Shown here: piece after piece, positions 22,456-34,349 of the stretch | Layout: the number at the start of each line of letters is the position of its first letter | Position numbering within the stretch: position 1 is the stretch's first letter | NCBI GenBank assembly: GCA_963989385.1 | Contig: OZ022509.1 | Coordinates: 55,719,431-55,783,430 of the forward strand | DNA: 64,000 bases | DNA from: Ctena decussata | Lineage: Eukaryota > Mollusca > Bivalvia > Lucinida > Lucinidae | Direction: 5' to 3' | Translations under genes and position numbers: made by a program | Notes under the pieces: generated by a model | What the model saw: only the letters and a program-made list of their open reading frames with translations | Told to the model about the DNA's origin: nothing | Databases searched by the model: none

Positions 22456-25400
22456 ATTTTGCATGTTAAATTGCCATTTAGAAGATGTAGTTCAACAATG
22501 ATGTAAAGGAGATTGGGTAAAAATGTCAATTGAAATTGTCGTACATGCTTATAATTATATGCCAAAGACAGAATTTGGTTACAAATGCGCATATTTGCAA
22601 TCCTAAGATATGATTTTGTCTGCAACGATACGATAGGGTTATAAGCATGTATTTTTCTGAAAGTTACTTTCGTTGTCTACCATATCTGGAGTGTTTTATC
22701 AGTTCACATTCAAATGTCTCTTCCGCAGACAGAGAAATTACATACATTGGCTGGAAACTCATAGGTGAGTCTGCATTGTACTATCAGTTATCAGATTTAA
22801 TCAGTTTTCCCAGTTGCGTCGGTAATAAGGAGACAGGTAACTAGTTCTGATTAGAAAAAAAATAATAAAAGATAATAGAATTAGAATTTCTAATGGCATA
22901 CAAAATTTCAGTCCTGTTACTTTACACGTATTGTTAATACTAGAATTTCACCTAATATTATATAAAGTCATCATGTTTGGACAAAGTGTGGAATTGTAAA
23001 AGTTGTCATGTCGATTACAGAGTAATTAACCTTAAAAAACATAATAAATAAATAAAAAAACAAAAGAAGGAAAAACCCTCAGAACACAGTATCAAACAAC
23101 GCAGCAAGCCTGTTGAGTCAAAATAATGTAACTGTTGGACAGAGTTAAGCTACTTCATAATTATTGAATGGTACTTTCAAATGAAATTGTTAAAGCAATG
23201 CTTCCATAATGAAACATCAAATATTTACCATAGTATTGTAAATAACCAAAACAGTGGTTTGCGTGGAGGTATAATGAGATTTGACATTTTTCTGAAGCAT
23301 CCTGATATTATAAGTTGTTTGCTTGCACATGAATCAACATGTAACAAAATGCTTATGTAAATCGATAATAACATTGTTGTTATTATGCTTCTACTGATGA
23401 CAGTTTTGTATTATAGTTCCTCGTAAGCATTACCATTTCGGAAGAGTTCCTATATTGAAAATGTGATTGCTATTGCAAGAATATCTTCCGTCCCTTATGG
23501 GGAAGTTTTTTTTCTCAAAAAAAAAAAAAACTGCTAAAATTATAAGAAAGTTTCAATCTTTCGTCAAACAAGAGAACAACTTCTTATTTGATAAAAATAA
23601 AATCAATATGTAACTATTACAGTTACATCCTAGAGTGTTAAAGTTAAAAGAGGAAATTGAGGATAGTTTATTGTTTATTTTAAATCCTTTTAAATAATCG
23701 TTACAAAAAAGATATTTGTTAGTTTACTTTTTCTCTACAGATATTTGTGACACAAACAACATGTTGAGTAAAATACATAAATGTTTCTTATAAAAATGGT
23801 AGCGTAGACAACATAGAAAACGCACAACAATCCATGGGTCTGACAGAAAAAAGACGCCGTCTATAAATAGTCAGTACTTGTTTGCATGATTCTCAATGAT
23901 AGACAAAGAGTTCGTTTTGTAAAAAAAAAAAAAAAAAAAAATGTAATCCAAATATCAAGCTGTGCTGCGAGAAAGGATTGTATCTATTGGAAGGCTTCAT
24001 ATACGTTTTTATTCAAGTACCGTATGTATAATAGTAATATATACCAATGAAAATCCTTAAAAAATTAAGAATAAAAGTACTATGATACATGAGAAGTCCA
24101 GAAAACGAATAAATTTCACTGACTAAAAGAAGGTATAAGTTTTCCACTGCCAAATGGCCATAGGGGCTGTGGGTGTAAGAGACACTACTCATCTAGCCCA
24201 TCCCTCTCTTTTCGCTGCATTTTCTTCAAAAGAAGGTACCTATCCATTTACTGTTGGGTTAATAGATTTTTCAGTTGCTGACCGGCCAGACCGGGGTTCA
24301 AGCTCGCGATCTCCTGCGCAATAGCCGAACGTCTCTAACCACTCGACCGAGCATGTCACTGATATAGAATACTAAAATATAGATTTTACGTTACTTTTTT
24401 TCTCTCTTTGCAGGCTGCATTTGCATGTTGTAAATCCTTGGTATCCTGTGAAACAACGTTACACGTTACACTTTTGTACAGCAATTTACGTTAGGACAAA
24501 ATAGTAGCGTCAAACTCACGCGTAGTCTTCTGATAAATGTCTCGGTCTTCTGTTATTTGTTCAGGATTGAAACAATGGGTTCTCTGCTCTTGAAGGAACT
24601 CTTTAGGTTTTTATTTTACTTTGTCGAGCGTCTTAAATTCTCCCATTTGTCTCGGTTTCTTCCGTATCATTCCCGATTTTATAAAAGATTTTTAACCGAT
24701 TATTTCGTAAAGGACGGGTACCCTTTACTATGGTTCTGTAAAGCAAATAAAAATCTTATTGCTGTTGATTGTTAACAAACAGCAATGTAATCCAAATGCC
24801 TATATGGTTGTATAATACAAGTTGCTTCCCCAATAGCCCGTTAATTCAGTGTAATATTGCTTTAATATTTTTAAGATGTTTCCAAACTTGAAATTCTTCT
24901 TATGGCTTGTTATTTCGATGTTTTACGTCTGATGCTGTAAAATACGTTACGGTTCCGTCAGTGAGCCAGTCATTAGAGCTCAGCAAGAAAATCCTTTTGC
25001 AAATAGTTAAGTTTAGATTATCCGTTTGCTAAATCCAAGCAGAAAGAATCATTACAGATGGAATCTTGCACATTAATTGTAGAGTGCAACGGTTTTAGAT
25101 AAAAATCTAAAGACAACACATAGTTTTAAATGTTTTAAATGCTTTTAAAATTCTTTAAAACAAAAGGTTTCACGTGAAGCTGTAAATGTATGAAATTTAC
25201 TTGGAGATAAACATGCATTGGTAAATATTAGAAGTTATGGTATACAAAAATAAATTCACGCGATTAAGCACATTTCTACTCTTCTTTCAGCTTATAGATA
25301 TTTTATTCGCATGTTTCCGTTAAGTAACGTATTTGACAACATTGCAAGAAGAATGGCCGCAGAAATAAACATGCTAATGCTGTTAAACTGGAACGGATAT

Positions 25401-26500
25401 TAAATTAAGACACAAAAAGTATTTCTATGTAAATTTGCATTTTTGTTCCCTTTTTATTATGGCAAAAATGATAAAAAGCGATATCTAATAGTTCGGTTTT
25501 TTTATCTATGTCAAATTGTTTCGACCATAATGATAAAGCACTTGTGATATCTGTTTTAAAATATCATAAAACAACCTATTTTTAGCCAAAAAAATATTTT
25601 TGACAAACGTACAACGTATGTACACATCAGTCATACCATGAAAATGGCTTCCTTAATTCAAGACAAATTTGACTGAAATCAGCCGTTTTGTTTAACTTAT
25701 AAATCTTGTACCCCCATCCCATCTACGCCCCCTCACACGCCCCCTCACACGCCCCCACACCCCCTCACGCCACCCTTACGTTCCACCCCGCCCTTTTCAC
25801 CGAAAACATGACTTTGGAACTGTTCTTCATCTTAAGCATAACCTTCCATTTGTCCTGTTAGAAATCAGATTTATTTTAGCGATGGGTTCTCCATTAAACT
25901 CACACAGCCGACAATTAACTTAAAATACTACTTTAGGTACGTATATATGGTACAAATAATTTTTCGATAAAACAATAATTTTTAGTTAAAACTTCCGTAA
26001 GCGTACTTTTTCGGTTTAAAAGATGATAATAAACACTACACATGATATACTATGGCGAAATTATCTGTTTTAAATGAACACTTGTAGAGAAATGACCCCC
26101 TTTCATAAAACAGCCCCAAAATATGCATTTTAGCCCCAAAAATTCTTATTCTGTAACCATAGTAACTGCAAATTTCTATATTTTTTTCGCATATAAACTT
26201 ATATCAAAGGTTTTGCTATGTTATGCATAAGTATCATTTACATTTCGAAGAGTTTTAACGAATTTTATGGAGTTTCCATAGAAATTCCAGAAATCAACGA
26301 TTTTATTCATAAATCAAACATTTTGCCCCAAAAATTCACTTTGGCACCACTTTGGAGAGCGACAACACCCGGAATCATAAACTTCAGTATTGCCTGCTTA
26401 CAAATCAGTCAACAAATTCCTTTCGAACGACGGGCCATTTTTTCGCCTCGAAATTGGCTTCATTTCCCCGACTAGTATTGAATAAACAAAAACAAAATAA
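20213..26500. other. Intron 3 of gene 1 (6.7 kb in all), repeats only
   Basis: Contains a family M fragment (20795-20935), a pair of related repeats in opposite orientation (about 20985-21120 and 26390-26475, sharing AGTCGGGGAAATGAA and CGTTCGAAAGGA), a (CT)n tract at 22413-22452, poly-A at 23919-23940 and a CCCCTCACACG tract near 25730-25770. Frames at 22647-22844, 24557-24775 and 26218-26585 have no supporting signal. Confidence 0.5.
24124..24357 (-). repeat. tRNA-derived SINE, family 3
   Basis: Read on the - strand, the head is GCTCGGTCGAGTGGTTAGAG with B-box-like GCTTGAACCCC. The body includes AGAGAGGGATGGGC and CCCCTATGGCCATTTGGC. A second copy, split by an insertion, is on the + strand at 35708-36230. 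Confidence 0.7.
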
Positions 26501-26507
26501 TCCAACA

Positions 26508-26608
26508 GGCACACAACATTTACTCAACTTTGAATCAACTTTGATTCAACGTCATGACGTTGAATCAATGTTTATTGAATGTTGATTAAACGCTGTGTAT
26601 TCAGTGGA
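26508..26608. repeat. Short foldback 70 bases before exon 4
   Basis: GAATCAACTTTGATTCAACG is followed by CGTTGAATC, flanked by GGCACACAACATT and its inverted partner. It is a short member of the element at 16365-16850 and lies next to the branch-point region of the exon 4 acceptor. Confidence 0.75.
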
Positions 26609-26677
26609 AATTTAATAAATAAATAAAGAAGAAACCAACCACACAGTGTACTCATTATCTTTTTCTTTTCCCACAAG

Positions 26678-28729
26678 GATGATGTCATCATTGACCAAGC
26701 TTTGGTAGAAACTGCAACAGAAAATGGTAAGCGCACTGCAGCGCCATCTATCAGTGTCCAGATCAGACGCAGTTCAAATCTTGACAAATTTACACCAAGC
26801 GAAAGACTCGGTCAGGGATCCAGCACAGACAGGTACGGGCGCGAATCCAGTAGAGATCAACTGAGCGTGTCAAGCCCAGGAAAATTTGGACGCGAATCAA
26901 GCAGAGATACAGGTCGACGATCACTAGGCCAAGATACGCGGACAGAGAGACAGAGTAGAGAGAGCAAAAGAAGTACAAGGCTTCCCAAAATCAATCAAAG
27001 AGATATGGACATCGGGAAGTCTAATAGAACATCGCCCTTTAAATCACAAAAACAGCCGCTTCTGTTAACCCGGGGATCAACAGATAATTCTATAGAACTC
27101 AGTAGACTAAATGCAATATCCAGCATGCAAACATCGGACACCGAACAAACCCGAGAATTAGAAACAGAAAGCAAATTTGCATCCTCTAAATCTGATAGTA
27201 GCCATGTTGAAGGCGTAAGACCAAGTGGTTCCATTCATTTACCGGATGTTCATATATCTGAAAAAGTCCCTAGTATACACAAATCAGAATCAGTGAAAAG
27301 TGAACACAGTGTAATCACTGGTCTGTCTACATTTTCTAAAGGACAAATGACACTTTCAACTAGTTCAACTGACGTCACAAGTCAAAAAGAAGTCTCAGAA
27401 AAGCCTGGTGCTGATATCCGTGTAGACACATATCAGGCTAGACCAATAATAAATGAAGATGATGGATTGGACCACTCGGCTTTTCCGGCATATCCTGTTA
27501 TGGACAATCTATATGGCATGAATATAAAAGTAGGTGTTTCTAAGAAAGGGCGGCCGATGGCTGGGCGAAAACGTGAGCCATTTATGCAAGCGGATATACA
27601 TATTCCAGATCAAACGGAGATAACAGATGAAAGACCAGGATCTGGCCATCTGCGATATCATCACAGAGGTGAAGACGATACGGTCCCTTATCCAGGGTTT
27701 GAAATACCTCCTACACCTACTGCAGAAGAGTTAGCAGAAATGGAACGAATTGAGAATGAAAAGATAATACAGGAACTTGAAGAGGAAGAGAAACGACACA
27801 TGGAGAAATTGGTAGCTGAGGGGAAGGTATTTGACGTTGACAGATCGTCTAAACCTCTCACTGATGGCTCTGAATCTGTTTCACTATCCGAAAACATCTC
27901 GATGACCATACGTTCGCTGTCTGGTAAAAGGAGCTTCTGTAGATGTCCAACAGATATCAGAGTTGTGGCATCAAGCCAGGTGTGCCAGCACTGTGGTAAA
28001 GCTGTCGATAGGTACAGTCTTAAAGGCGAACATAAATCACGTAGCGGCCTCGATTCGGAGTTCCCGTTCTCACGAAGTATGGGAATGACATCAAGAAACT
28101 CGCGGGAAAAAATGCTGAACGATCGCAAACTTAATCAACGTGTGCACACAAGAACGGTGTCTGACGAAGACTATATGGATCTGGAGAGTATCATTCAAGA
28201 TGATGACGCTCGTTACTGGACTAGTGACGACGACCTTGAGGGAACCAGTCACGCAACAACGACGTCTTCACTTCGACGGCTACGTAACGCTAAGCCGTAC
28301 CCGCTTGTAAACCCAGATCTTCACAAAGAGGTTTATCTACGAGCTCTCAATGAAGTCCAATACAGAGAAATAAATAAGAATAATGAAACACGGTTTGACG
28401 GGTTTAAGAAACTGCGCCGACCACACGTATTCTCTTATTATCAACTCTGGCCCTTTGCTGGAAAATGTGAGGGATGTGGCAATGATCTCGGGATCAGGCC
28501 TGACAATTCTTTCTCTGACAAAAAGCCAAAGCAAGGACAGCTAATGAAACATATATTTGGTGATGTTAAAGTGGAAGATTATTATCCGGGTGGCAGTAAA
28601 AGCAGTGAGCCTAGAATTGTTCTAGATTCTTATAAGATTGATGATAGAAGTATGACCAAGAGCATGGAGGCCTCCGTGATCAACTCTAGCAGGAAAATCA
28701 AACGATCAGGCATTCTGTTTGCGGAATAA
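26678..28729 (+). CDS. Gene 1, terminal coding exon (unnamed 818-aa protein)
   Basis: Opens after a strong acceptor (CTTTTTCTTTTCCCACAAG) and runs 683 codons to TAA at 28727; an AATAAA at 28896 fits the mRNA end. Joined to exons 1-3 it gives 818 residues. It starts DDVIIDQALVETATENGK and continues with a Ser/Arg/Lys-rich low-complexity part (about 150-330), then a Glu-rich segment likely to form a coiled coil (484-518). Next come Cys556/Cys558 and Cys571/Cys574, a CxC...CxxC pattern that could bind a metal. The acidic stretch DEDYMDLESIIQDDDARYW follows, then a compact C-terminal part containing FSYYQLWPFAGKCEGCGNDL with Cys732/Cys735. No signal peptide or membrane span is seen. The codon use and length leave little doubt that it is coding. 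I do not recognise the family and assign no function. Confidence 0.88.
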   Translation, partial: DDVIIDQALVETATENGKRTAAPSISVQIRRSSNLDKFTPSERLGQGSSTDRYGRESSRDQLSVSSPGKFGRESSRDTGRRSLGQDTRTERQSRESKRSTRLPKINQRDMDIGKSNRTSPFKSQKQPLLLTRGSTDNSIELSRLNAISSMQTSDTEQTRELETESKFASSKSDSSHVEGVRPSGSIHLPDVHISEKVPSIHKSESVKSEHSVITGLSTFSKGQMTLSTSSTDVTSQKEVSEKPGADIRVDTYQARPIINEDDGLDHSAFPAYPVMDNLYGMNIKVGVSKKGRPMAGRKREPFMQADIHIPDQTEITDERPGSGHLRYHHRGEDDTVPYPGFEIPPTPTAEELAEMERIENEKIIQELEEEEKRHMEKLVAEGKVFDVDRSSKPLTDGSESVSLSENISMTIRSLSGKRSFCRCPTDIRVVASSQVCQHCGKAVDRYSLKGEHKSRSGLDSEFPFSRSMGMTSRNSREKMLNDRKLNQRVHTRTVSDEDYMDLESIIQDDDARYWTSDDDLEGTSHATTTSSLRRLRNAKPYPLVNPDLHKEVYLRALNEVQYREINKNNETRFDGFKKLRRPHVFSYYQLWPFAGKCEGCGNDLGIRPDNSFSDKKPKQGQLMKHIFGDVKVEDYYPGGSKSSEPRIVLDSYKIDDRSMTKSMEASVINSSRKIKRSGILFAE

Positions 28730-28895
28730 AGTGACTATAGTTGTGATCTTTAATGTCGAGACTGAGGTAATTGAGCTAACAGTTTAGACCCTGAACAGGC
28801 AGTTCCTACTGAAACAGTCTGGGTAGGGTAATCACTATTTGGCACTCCGTTTTGTTGCTTGTCTGATATTTAAATTTACTTGTTTGATTGTTTGG

Positions 28896-28901
28896 AATAA
28901 A
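28896..28901 (+). terminator. Polyadenylation signal of gene 1
   Basis: AATAAA 167 bases after the stop codon, followed by a T/G-rich stretch (TTGAGTTTTTGGTTGTT). It is the first such signal downstream. Confidence 0.65.
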
Positions 28902-29205
28902 TGTTGAGTTTTTGGTTGTTCTATCGGCCAATATTTCGGTCATTTCTTCACCGTGTCTCAGAGAGACTGCTTTACTGCAGGGTTGACAGAGATTAGTGCT
29001 ATAGCGACTCGACTACAGCGCCGACAAATGAGAGCTAAGAGGCCTGATTTTCTTACCTGAGTTGATGCATACCTTCTGAACTTTCTGCGAATTTGGCCTT
29101 TTCCCATGTAAAAGCACAAGGAAGCAAATTTGACGTTTCTGTTAAAAGATCAAACGTCAGCCTAGAATCATCAGTTTAAATAAATTATATTGATGGACAG
29201 ACTCT

Positions 29206-29376
29206 CAACTTTACGTCCTTTTTAGCAGTATTTCAGTCATATCAGGAGGGTAAAAATGAAGACTGTGTGCAATGGAACTCCCATTTAGATGGGAAGATTC
29301 CCACATACAGCTGGTCTCGAATCCAGGACCGCGGGATCAGCAGGTCAGCAGTTAATCTACTAAGCTACCGGGGCTC
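29206..29376 (-). repeat. tRNA-derived SINE, family 2, copy 4
   Basis: Reverse complement begins GAGCCCCGGTAGCTTAGTAG, contains GGATTCGAGACC at the B-box position, and has the body GACTGAAATACTGC and AAAAAGGACGTAAAG. Confidence 0.8.
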
Positions 29377-29699
29377 TTTGATTTGATAAGACAATCAAGC
29401 TGGTCAGCAAAGGGGTCACTCAAAAATTTTATGCTTAAGAGAGATGACCACTTAATACAGGCTCGGCTGTACTGCTTTTTGGTTCAAGGGACTCCAAATA
29501 GGCCTAATGCGGAAAAACCAAATTTTAAAAGATTCACAGTTTTGGTTTCCAGTCTTTTATCATTTTAAAGTATTTGATAAGAAATGAAAAATCTGAAACT
29601 TTGAATAAAATATCTGAGTGAGTTTGGGAGATATAGCTGTTTAAATTTTGACAATTCCAAATATGGATATTTGAGAGAAAACTGTTATTTTTTTCACAA

Positions 29700-30608
29700 A
29701 CAAATTCACAATTGTAAATAAGACAACTCCAAAATAACTTCGGATACAGATATGGTTCCTATGCTCTGCACTTCTTGTCAATGTCAATAGTCAATATGTG
29801 AAGTTTCATTCATGTTCTCTAAAATATGTTCAGAGATATGCTTCAGACAAGCTAAATAACTGAAAATATATTAGGAAGGGAGCTAACTCCATAATTACTA
29901 AAGGTAGGGTTATAGTTTTTAAGCTCTCCACTTCTATCAATGTGTAAAGTTACATTTAGTTTCCTTCAATACTTCCAAAAATACGCTCCGGACGAGCAAA
30001 ATAAAGCAAAAATCAAGAAAGGAGCAAACTCTGTAATTATGATGGGGTTATGTGTTCTACACTTTCACTCTTTGCTCTCTATCAGTGTGTGAAGTTTCAT
30101 TAAGTTCCCTTTTATACTTCAGAGATATGCTCCTGACAAGCAAAATATTGAAAAAAGGGAGTTAATTTTGTAAATACTTAAGTCAGGGTTATGGTTATTG
30201 TGCTCTGCACTTCCTCTTAATGCCCTCTTTCAGTGTATGAAGTTTCATTAAGTTCCCTTTAATACTTTCGGAGATATGTACCAGTCAAGCTTAATATTGA
30301 AAAAAAACTGGAAAGGGAGCTAACTTCGTACTTGTGACAGGGTTATGGTCCTTGTCCACTGCACTTCCTCTCATTGTCCTCTATCAATGTGTGAAATTTC
30401 ATATAGTTCCCTTTAATACTTTATGCTCCAGACAAGTAAAATATTGGAAAAAAAATGGAAAGGGAGCTAACTTCATAAATACTTGTGACAGGGTTATAGT
30501 TCTTGTACCCTAGAGTTCCTCTCATTGCCTATTATCAATGTGTGAAGTTTCATTTGGTCCCCCCTTATACTTTCAGAGATATGCTCCAGACAAACAAAAT
30601 ATTGAAAA
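29700..30608 (+). repeat. Tandem array P, ~150-bp unit, six copies
   Basis: Each unit contains GGGAGCTAACT, a GGGTTATGG-like motif, TGTGTGAAGTTTCATT and CAGACAAGCAAAATATTG. The GTGAAGTTT landmark recurs at about 29797, 29940, 30087, 30234, 30388 and 30539. An inverted array of the same unit lies at 32060-32530. Confidence 0.9.
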
Positions 30609-30609
30609 C

Positions 30610-31790
30610 AAGAGGCCCACGGGCCACAAAGCTCACCAGATCTCTAGCTCAAAATTGCTATCAAATTTGTATAGGCTTTAAATTGCGGTCACATTTGTAC
30701 AGGCTAATACAAAATACACAACTACAAAGTCTCAGTCTGACAGTCTGTTGAGTTGATAACAAAATATATAATTATTTCCCACATAATGATTGCAGTTTTT
30801 CCACATCATAAGTCAATGTAATTCTAATTTGCCATAGCAACCAAATGAAAGAGCCGATTTTCATAAAAAACACAAATTTTCAATTCCCCAGCCCAAGGAT
30901 ATTAAAGATAAAATCTGAACCCAATCGGCCCAGTGGCTTCAGAAGAGATAATTTTTTAAGCATTCCCCCCCCCCCCCCCCATTTTTTGCATTTTGGCTTC
31001 CATGACAACCAATAATAAAACGTGCAGTGGGCCAAAAACATATAGCTGATAGAAGACTTCTCAAGGAACATTACTATAAAAGTTTTGTCAACATATCTGC
31101 AATGGCTTGGCAATAAATACCATTTTTCAATTTTCCCCATTATGAGTCAATGCAACTCTAAGTTACCATAGCAACCAAACTAAAATGCTGATTTTCATAT
31201 AAGACACAAACTTTCAATCCCCCAGCCTAAGGATACTACAGATATCGGCCAAGCGGCTTCAGAGGAGATAATATTTTAAGTATTTTTTCCATTTTGGTTT
31301 CCATGGCAACCAACAAAAGGAGCAGGGCCAAAAAACATATAGCTGATAGAAGACTTCTAAAGGTACATTTCTATGAAAGTTTTGTCAACATATCTGCAAT
31401 GGGTTTGCAGTAAATGCCATTTTTCAATTTTCCCCATTATATGTCAATGCAACTCTAAGTTACCATAGCAACCAAACTAAAGAGCCGATTTTCATAAAAA
31501 AAAAAAATTCAATTTCCCAGTCTAAGGATAATACAGATGAAATATGGGACTAATCAGCCAAGTGGCTTCAGAGTAGATAATTTTTTAAGTATTTTTTCCA
31601 TTTTTTTTTGCATTTTGGTTTCCATGGCACTTAGAGTTGCATTAACTTTAATGGGGAAAATTAAAAAATGGCATTTACTGCCAAGCCATTGCAGATTTGG
31701 TGACAAAACTTTTATAGAAATTTTCCTTGAGAAGTCTTCTACCAGCTGTATGATTTTTGGCCCGCTGCTCCTTTTATTGGTTGCCAGTTA
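30610..31790 (+). mobile_element. Helentron-like 5' portion with ~300-bp tandem units Q
   Basis: Begins ACAAGAGGCCCACGGGCC, followed by AAAGCTCACC. After this come about three units of TTCAGAAGAGATAATTTTTT, TTGTCAACATATCTGCAATG and CAATTTTCCCCATTAT, and the last portion (31625-31790) is in the opposite orientation. The ACAAG start, short inverted stem and AGCTCACC motif match the starts at 32791 and 60044. The 3' hairpin end is missing here. Confidence 0.65.
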
Positions 31791-32059
31791 AAATTTCTGC
31801 GATCAAAGCCAAATTTAATTTGGAGCTACCATGGCTCGGAGTTTGAATAGTTGGGATCTCATGATCAAGAGGTCCGTCATGCCCATATATGGTAAAAACA
31901 TTTAAAAATCTGCTCCAGAACCAAATGAACAGATGCTCTCTCAATTCTATTTAAATATTGTCTTAAATTGGCCTCTGACCTTTTACCAGAAAAGGTCAAG
32001 TTTGCTTCCATGTGCTTTTATTATGCTCCCAGAAGAGTTGCCGCTTTGTTCGTCCGTCC
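31791..32059. other. Spacer between opposed tandem arrays
   Basis: No gene seen. Contains a GTTCGTCCGTCCGTC tract near 32050. Confidence 0.5.
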
Positions 32060-32530
32060 GTCACACATTTGTCCAAAGCATATTTCTGGAAGTATTAGGG
32101 GAAACTAAATGAAACTTCACATATTGATAGAGGCCAATGAGAAGAAGTGCAGAGCACATGAACCGTAACCCTGTCACAAGTATTTACAAAGTTAGCTCCC
32201 TTTCCAGTCTTTTTTTTCAATATTTTGCTTGTCCAGAGCATATCTCTGAAAGTATAAGGGGGGACTAAATGAAACTTCAGACATTGATAGAGGACAATGA
32301 GAAGAAGTGCAGTGCATAAAAACCTTAACCCTGTCACAAGTATTTATGAAGTTAGCTCCCTTTCCATTTTTTTTTAATATTTTGCTTTTCCTGAGCATAT
32401 CTCTGAAAGTATAAGGGGGAACTAAACGAAACTTCACACATTGATAGAGGACAATGAGAGGAAGTGCAGTACACAAGAATCATAACTCTGTTACAAATAT
32501 TTAGGATGTTAGCTCCCTTTCCAATATTTT
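32060..32530 (-). repeat. Tandem array P, inverted, three copies
   Basis: Reverse complement of the 29700-30608 array. AACTTCACA landmarks recur at about 32108, 32274 and 32430 (period about 160). The overlapping - strand frames here are the repeat translated three times. Confidence 0.9.
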
Positions 32531-32532
32531 TT

Positions 32533-34015
32533 TTTAGCTCACATGAGCCAAAGGCTCCAAGGGAGCTTATAGGATAGGCAGTCGTCGTCGTCGTCGTATG
32601 TCGCCGTCTGTCATCCATCAACACTTAAACAACATCTCCTCTGAAGCCACTGGGCCAGTTGGGCGCAAATTTCATCTGTAGCATCCTTTGGCTGGGGGAT
32701 TGAAAGTTTGTGTTTTTTAGGAAAATCTGCCCATTAGTTTGGTTGCTATGGCAACTTAGAGTTCCCATAGACCTATAAAGGGGAAAATTGAACAAGAGCT
32801 GTCGCCTGACAGCATAGCTCGCCTGATTGGTGCTTGCCCATCACACAGCCGCTATGGTGGTGTGGACTGCTATGCATAAAACTTCAGGCAAACATGTCCA
32901 TAATGAAAACACATTTATAAACAAAAGCTATCTCAGAAACAAGTCTTAAAATAAAATTAAAATAAAAAAAATGAAATGAAATTTCAAAGTCCACGAGCTT
33001 GAGGTAAAAAATACTGACAGGTGCGGGGTGGGTGGGGGGGGGGGGGGGGGGGGGGGAGGCTAGGATGTTTCAAAACCCTGAACCATTATCTAACATCAGT
33101 CCAAGTATTAGTATCAACTGAGTCCATCATCGTGGCACTGTGAAATTATGTCTTCATAAATATAAAACTTTAACCAAAATCTTTAAGACAAAATTCTAAG
33201 TTGATGACCTTGACTTCAAGGTCATCCAGTGGGGTAAGTATAAGGTGTTTTGTAAAAACTCAAAAAAGAGTCTAACATCAGTTCAAGTATAAACTAAATC
33301 TCTACAAAGCATTATGAATCAGTATGCAATTACAAAACTTTAAAAAAGACAAAAATTTCCCAAGTCCCTGACCTTGACATCAAGATCACTGAGCTGGGTT
33401 GGGGTAGTACTCTGTAGATCTAACTACAGTGCAAATATAAAAAGAATTCATCTATGGGTTCAGGAGATATGTGTCTTTAAAACACTTTAACCAAAACATC
33501 CAATCAATAAAAAGACAATATTCTAAGTCCATGACCTTGACATCAAGGTCACAGAGGGGGGTGGGGGTAGTACCTTCGAAAACTTTAGACCAATATCTAA
33601 CTTTAGTGCAAGTATCAAAGGAATCCACCCATGGGTTAAGGAGATATTGGGCTTTATAAAACTTTAACCAAAACATACAGTCCAAAACAAATACCAATTT
33701 TCTAAGTCCATGACCTTGACATCAAGGTCACGGAGTGGGGTGGGGGTGGTACCCTGTTAAACCTTAGACCAATATCTAACTACAGTGCAAGTATCAAAAG
33801 AATCCATCCATGGGTTAAGGAGATATAGGTCTTTAAAAAACTTTAACCAAAACATCCAATCCGGACGCCGACGCTGACGCTGACGCGGACGCCGTGGTGA
33901 CAACAATAGCTCTTCCTGAACTTTCGTTCAGGCGAGCTAAAAAATGGCATTTACTGCCAAGCCATTATAAAAGTTTTGTCAACATATCTGCAATGGCTTG
34001 GCAGAAATTTTAACT
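32533..34015 (-). mobile_element. Helentron-like element, - strand, interrupted by another
   Basis: Its 3' end is at 32535: on the - strand a GGAGCCTTTGGCTC hairpin is followed by ATGTGAGCTAAAAAA, preceded by a CGACGACGACGAC run. Q-type units follow to 32790 and resume at 33943 after the inserted element. The rejoined flanks reproduce the uninterrupted Q unit seen at 31131 and 31425. Confidence 0.7.
32791..33942 (+). mobile_element. Complete-looking Helentron-like element with a tandem-repeat core
   Basis: 5' end ACAAGAGCTGTCGCCTGACA, with CTGTC...GACAG able to pair, then AGCTCGCCTGA. The core has about four ~170-bp units marked by ATCAAGGTCAC (about 33209, 33380, 33541, 33719). The 3' end is a GACGCTGACGCTGACG run, the hairpin CCTGAACTTTCGTTCAGG and then CGAGCTAAA. 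The AGCTCGCCTGA and TCAGGCGAGCT motifs form an asymmetric inverted pair, as described for Helentron-associated elements. It has no coding capacity. A G-run is at 33034-33056. Confidence 0.75.
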
Positions 34016-34097
34016 GGCTTGGATATGCAAAACCTTGGGAAAAGGTTGATGACTGACCTTGAGCTCATGTACTGTACCAATGAAGCTGACTCTTTAT

Positions 34098-34330
34098 GAG
34101 ATGCAACATGACAAAACCAACAAAGTGGACTGTGCGCCCAGTGAGGATTCAGATCAGCCTGTTCATCAGTCAATCTGATCAGTCTACACTGTCGGCATGG
34201 ATGCAGCTAGACATTAAGCTACCCTATAAGTGCACAGCAAAGACTCTGATCAGACTGGGTGGATGCCCAGGCTGATCTGAGTCTTTACTGGGCTTACATG
34301 CCACTTTGTTGGTTTTGTTGTGTCAAGGCT
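34098..34330. repeat. Palindromic MITE, family R, copy 6
   Basis: Degenerate ends (GAGATGCAACATGAC and GTTGTGTCAAGGCTT) but clear arms with CAACAAAGTGGACTGTGCGC and CCACTTTGTTGGTTTTG. Confidence 0.85.
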
Positions 34331-34349
34331 TGTATATTTAAGAAATAGA

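Noticed and set aside
24557..24775. 72-codon frame as a possible extra exon of gene 1
   Set aside because: No good acceptor/donor pair in phase 0, and exon 3 joins exon 4 without it; kept only as a remote possibility.
26702..26704. TTG as an alternative start codon of the long frame
   Set aside because: The frame is open upstream to a strong splice acceptor at 26677 and fits exon 3 in phase, so it is an internal exon.
32095..32624. Three overlapping 80-94-codon frames on the - strand with shared peptide sequence
   Set aside because: They are successive translations of the inverted P tandem repeat.
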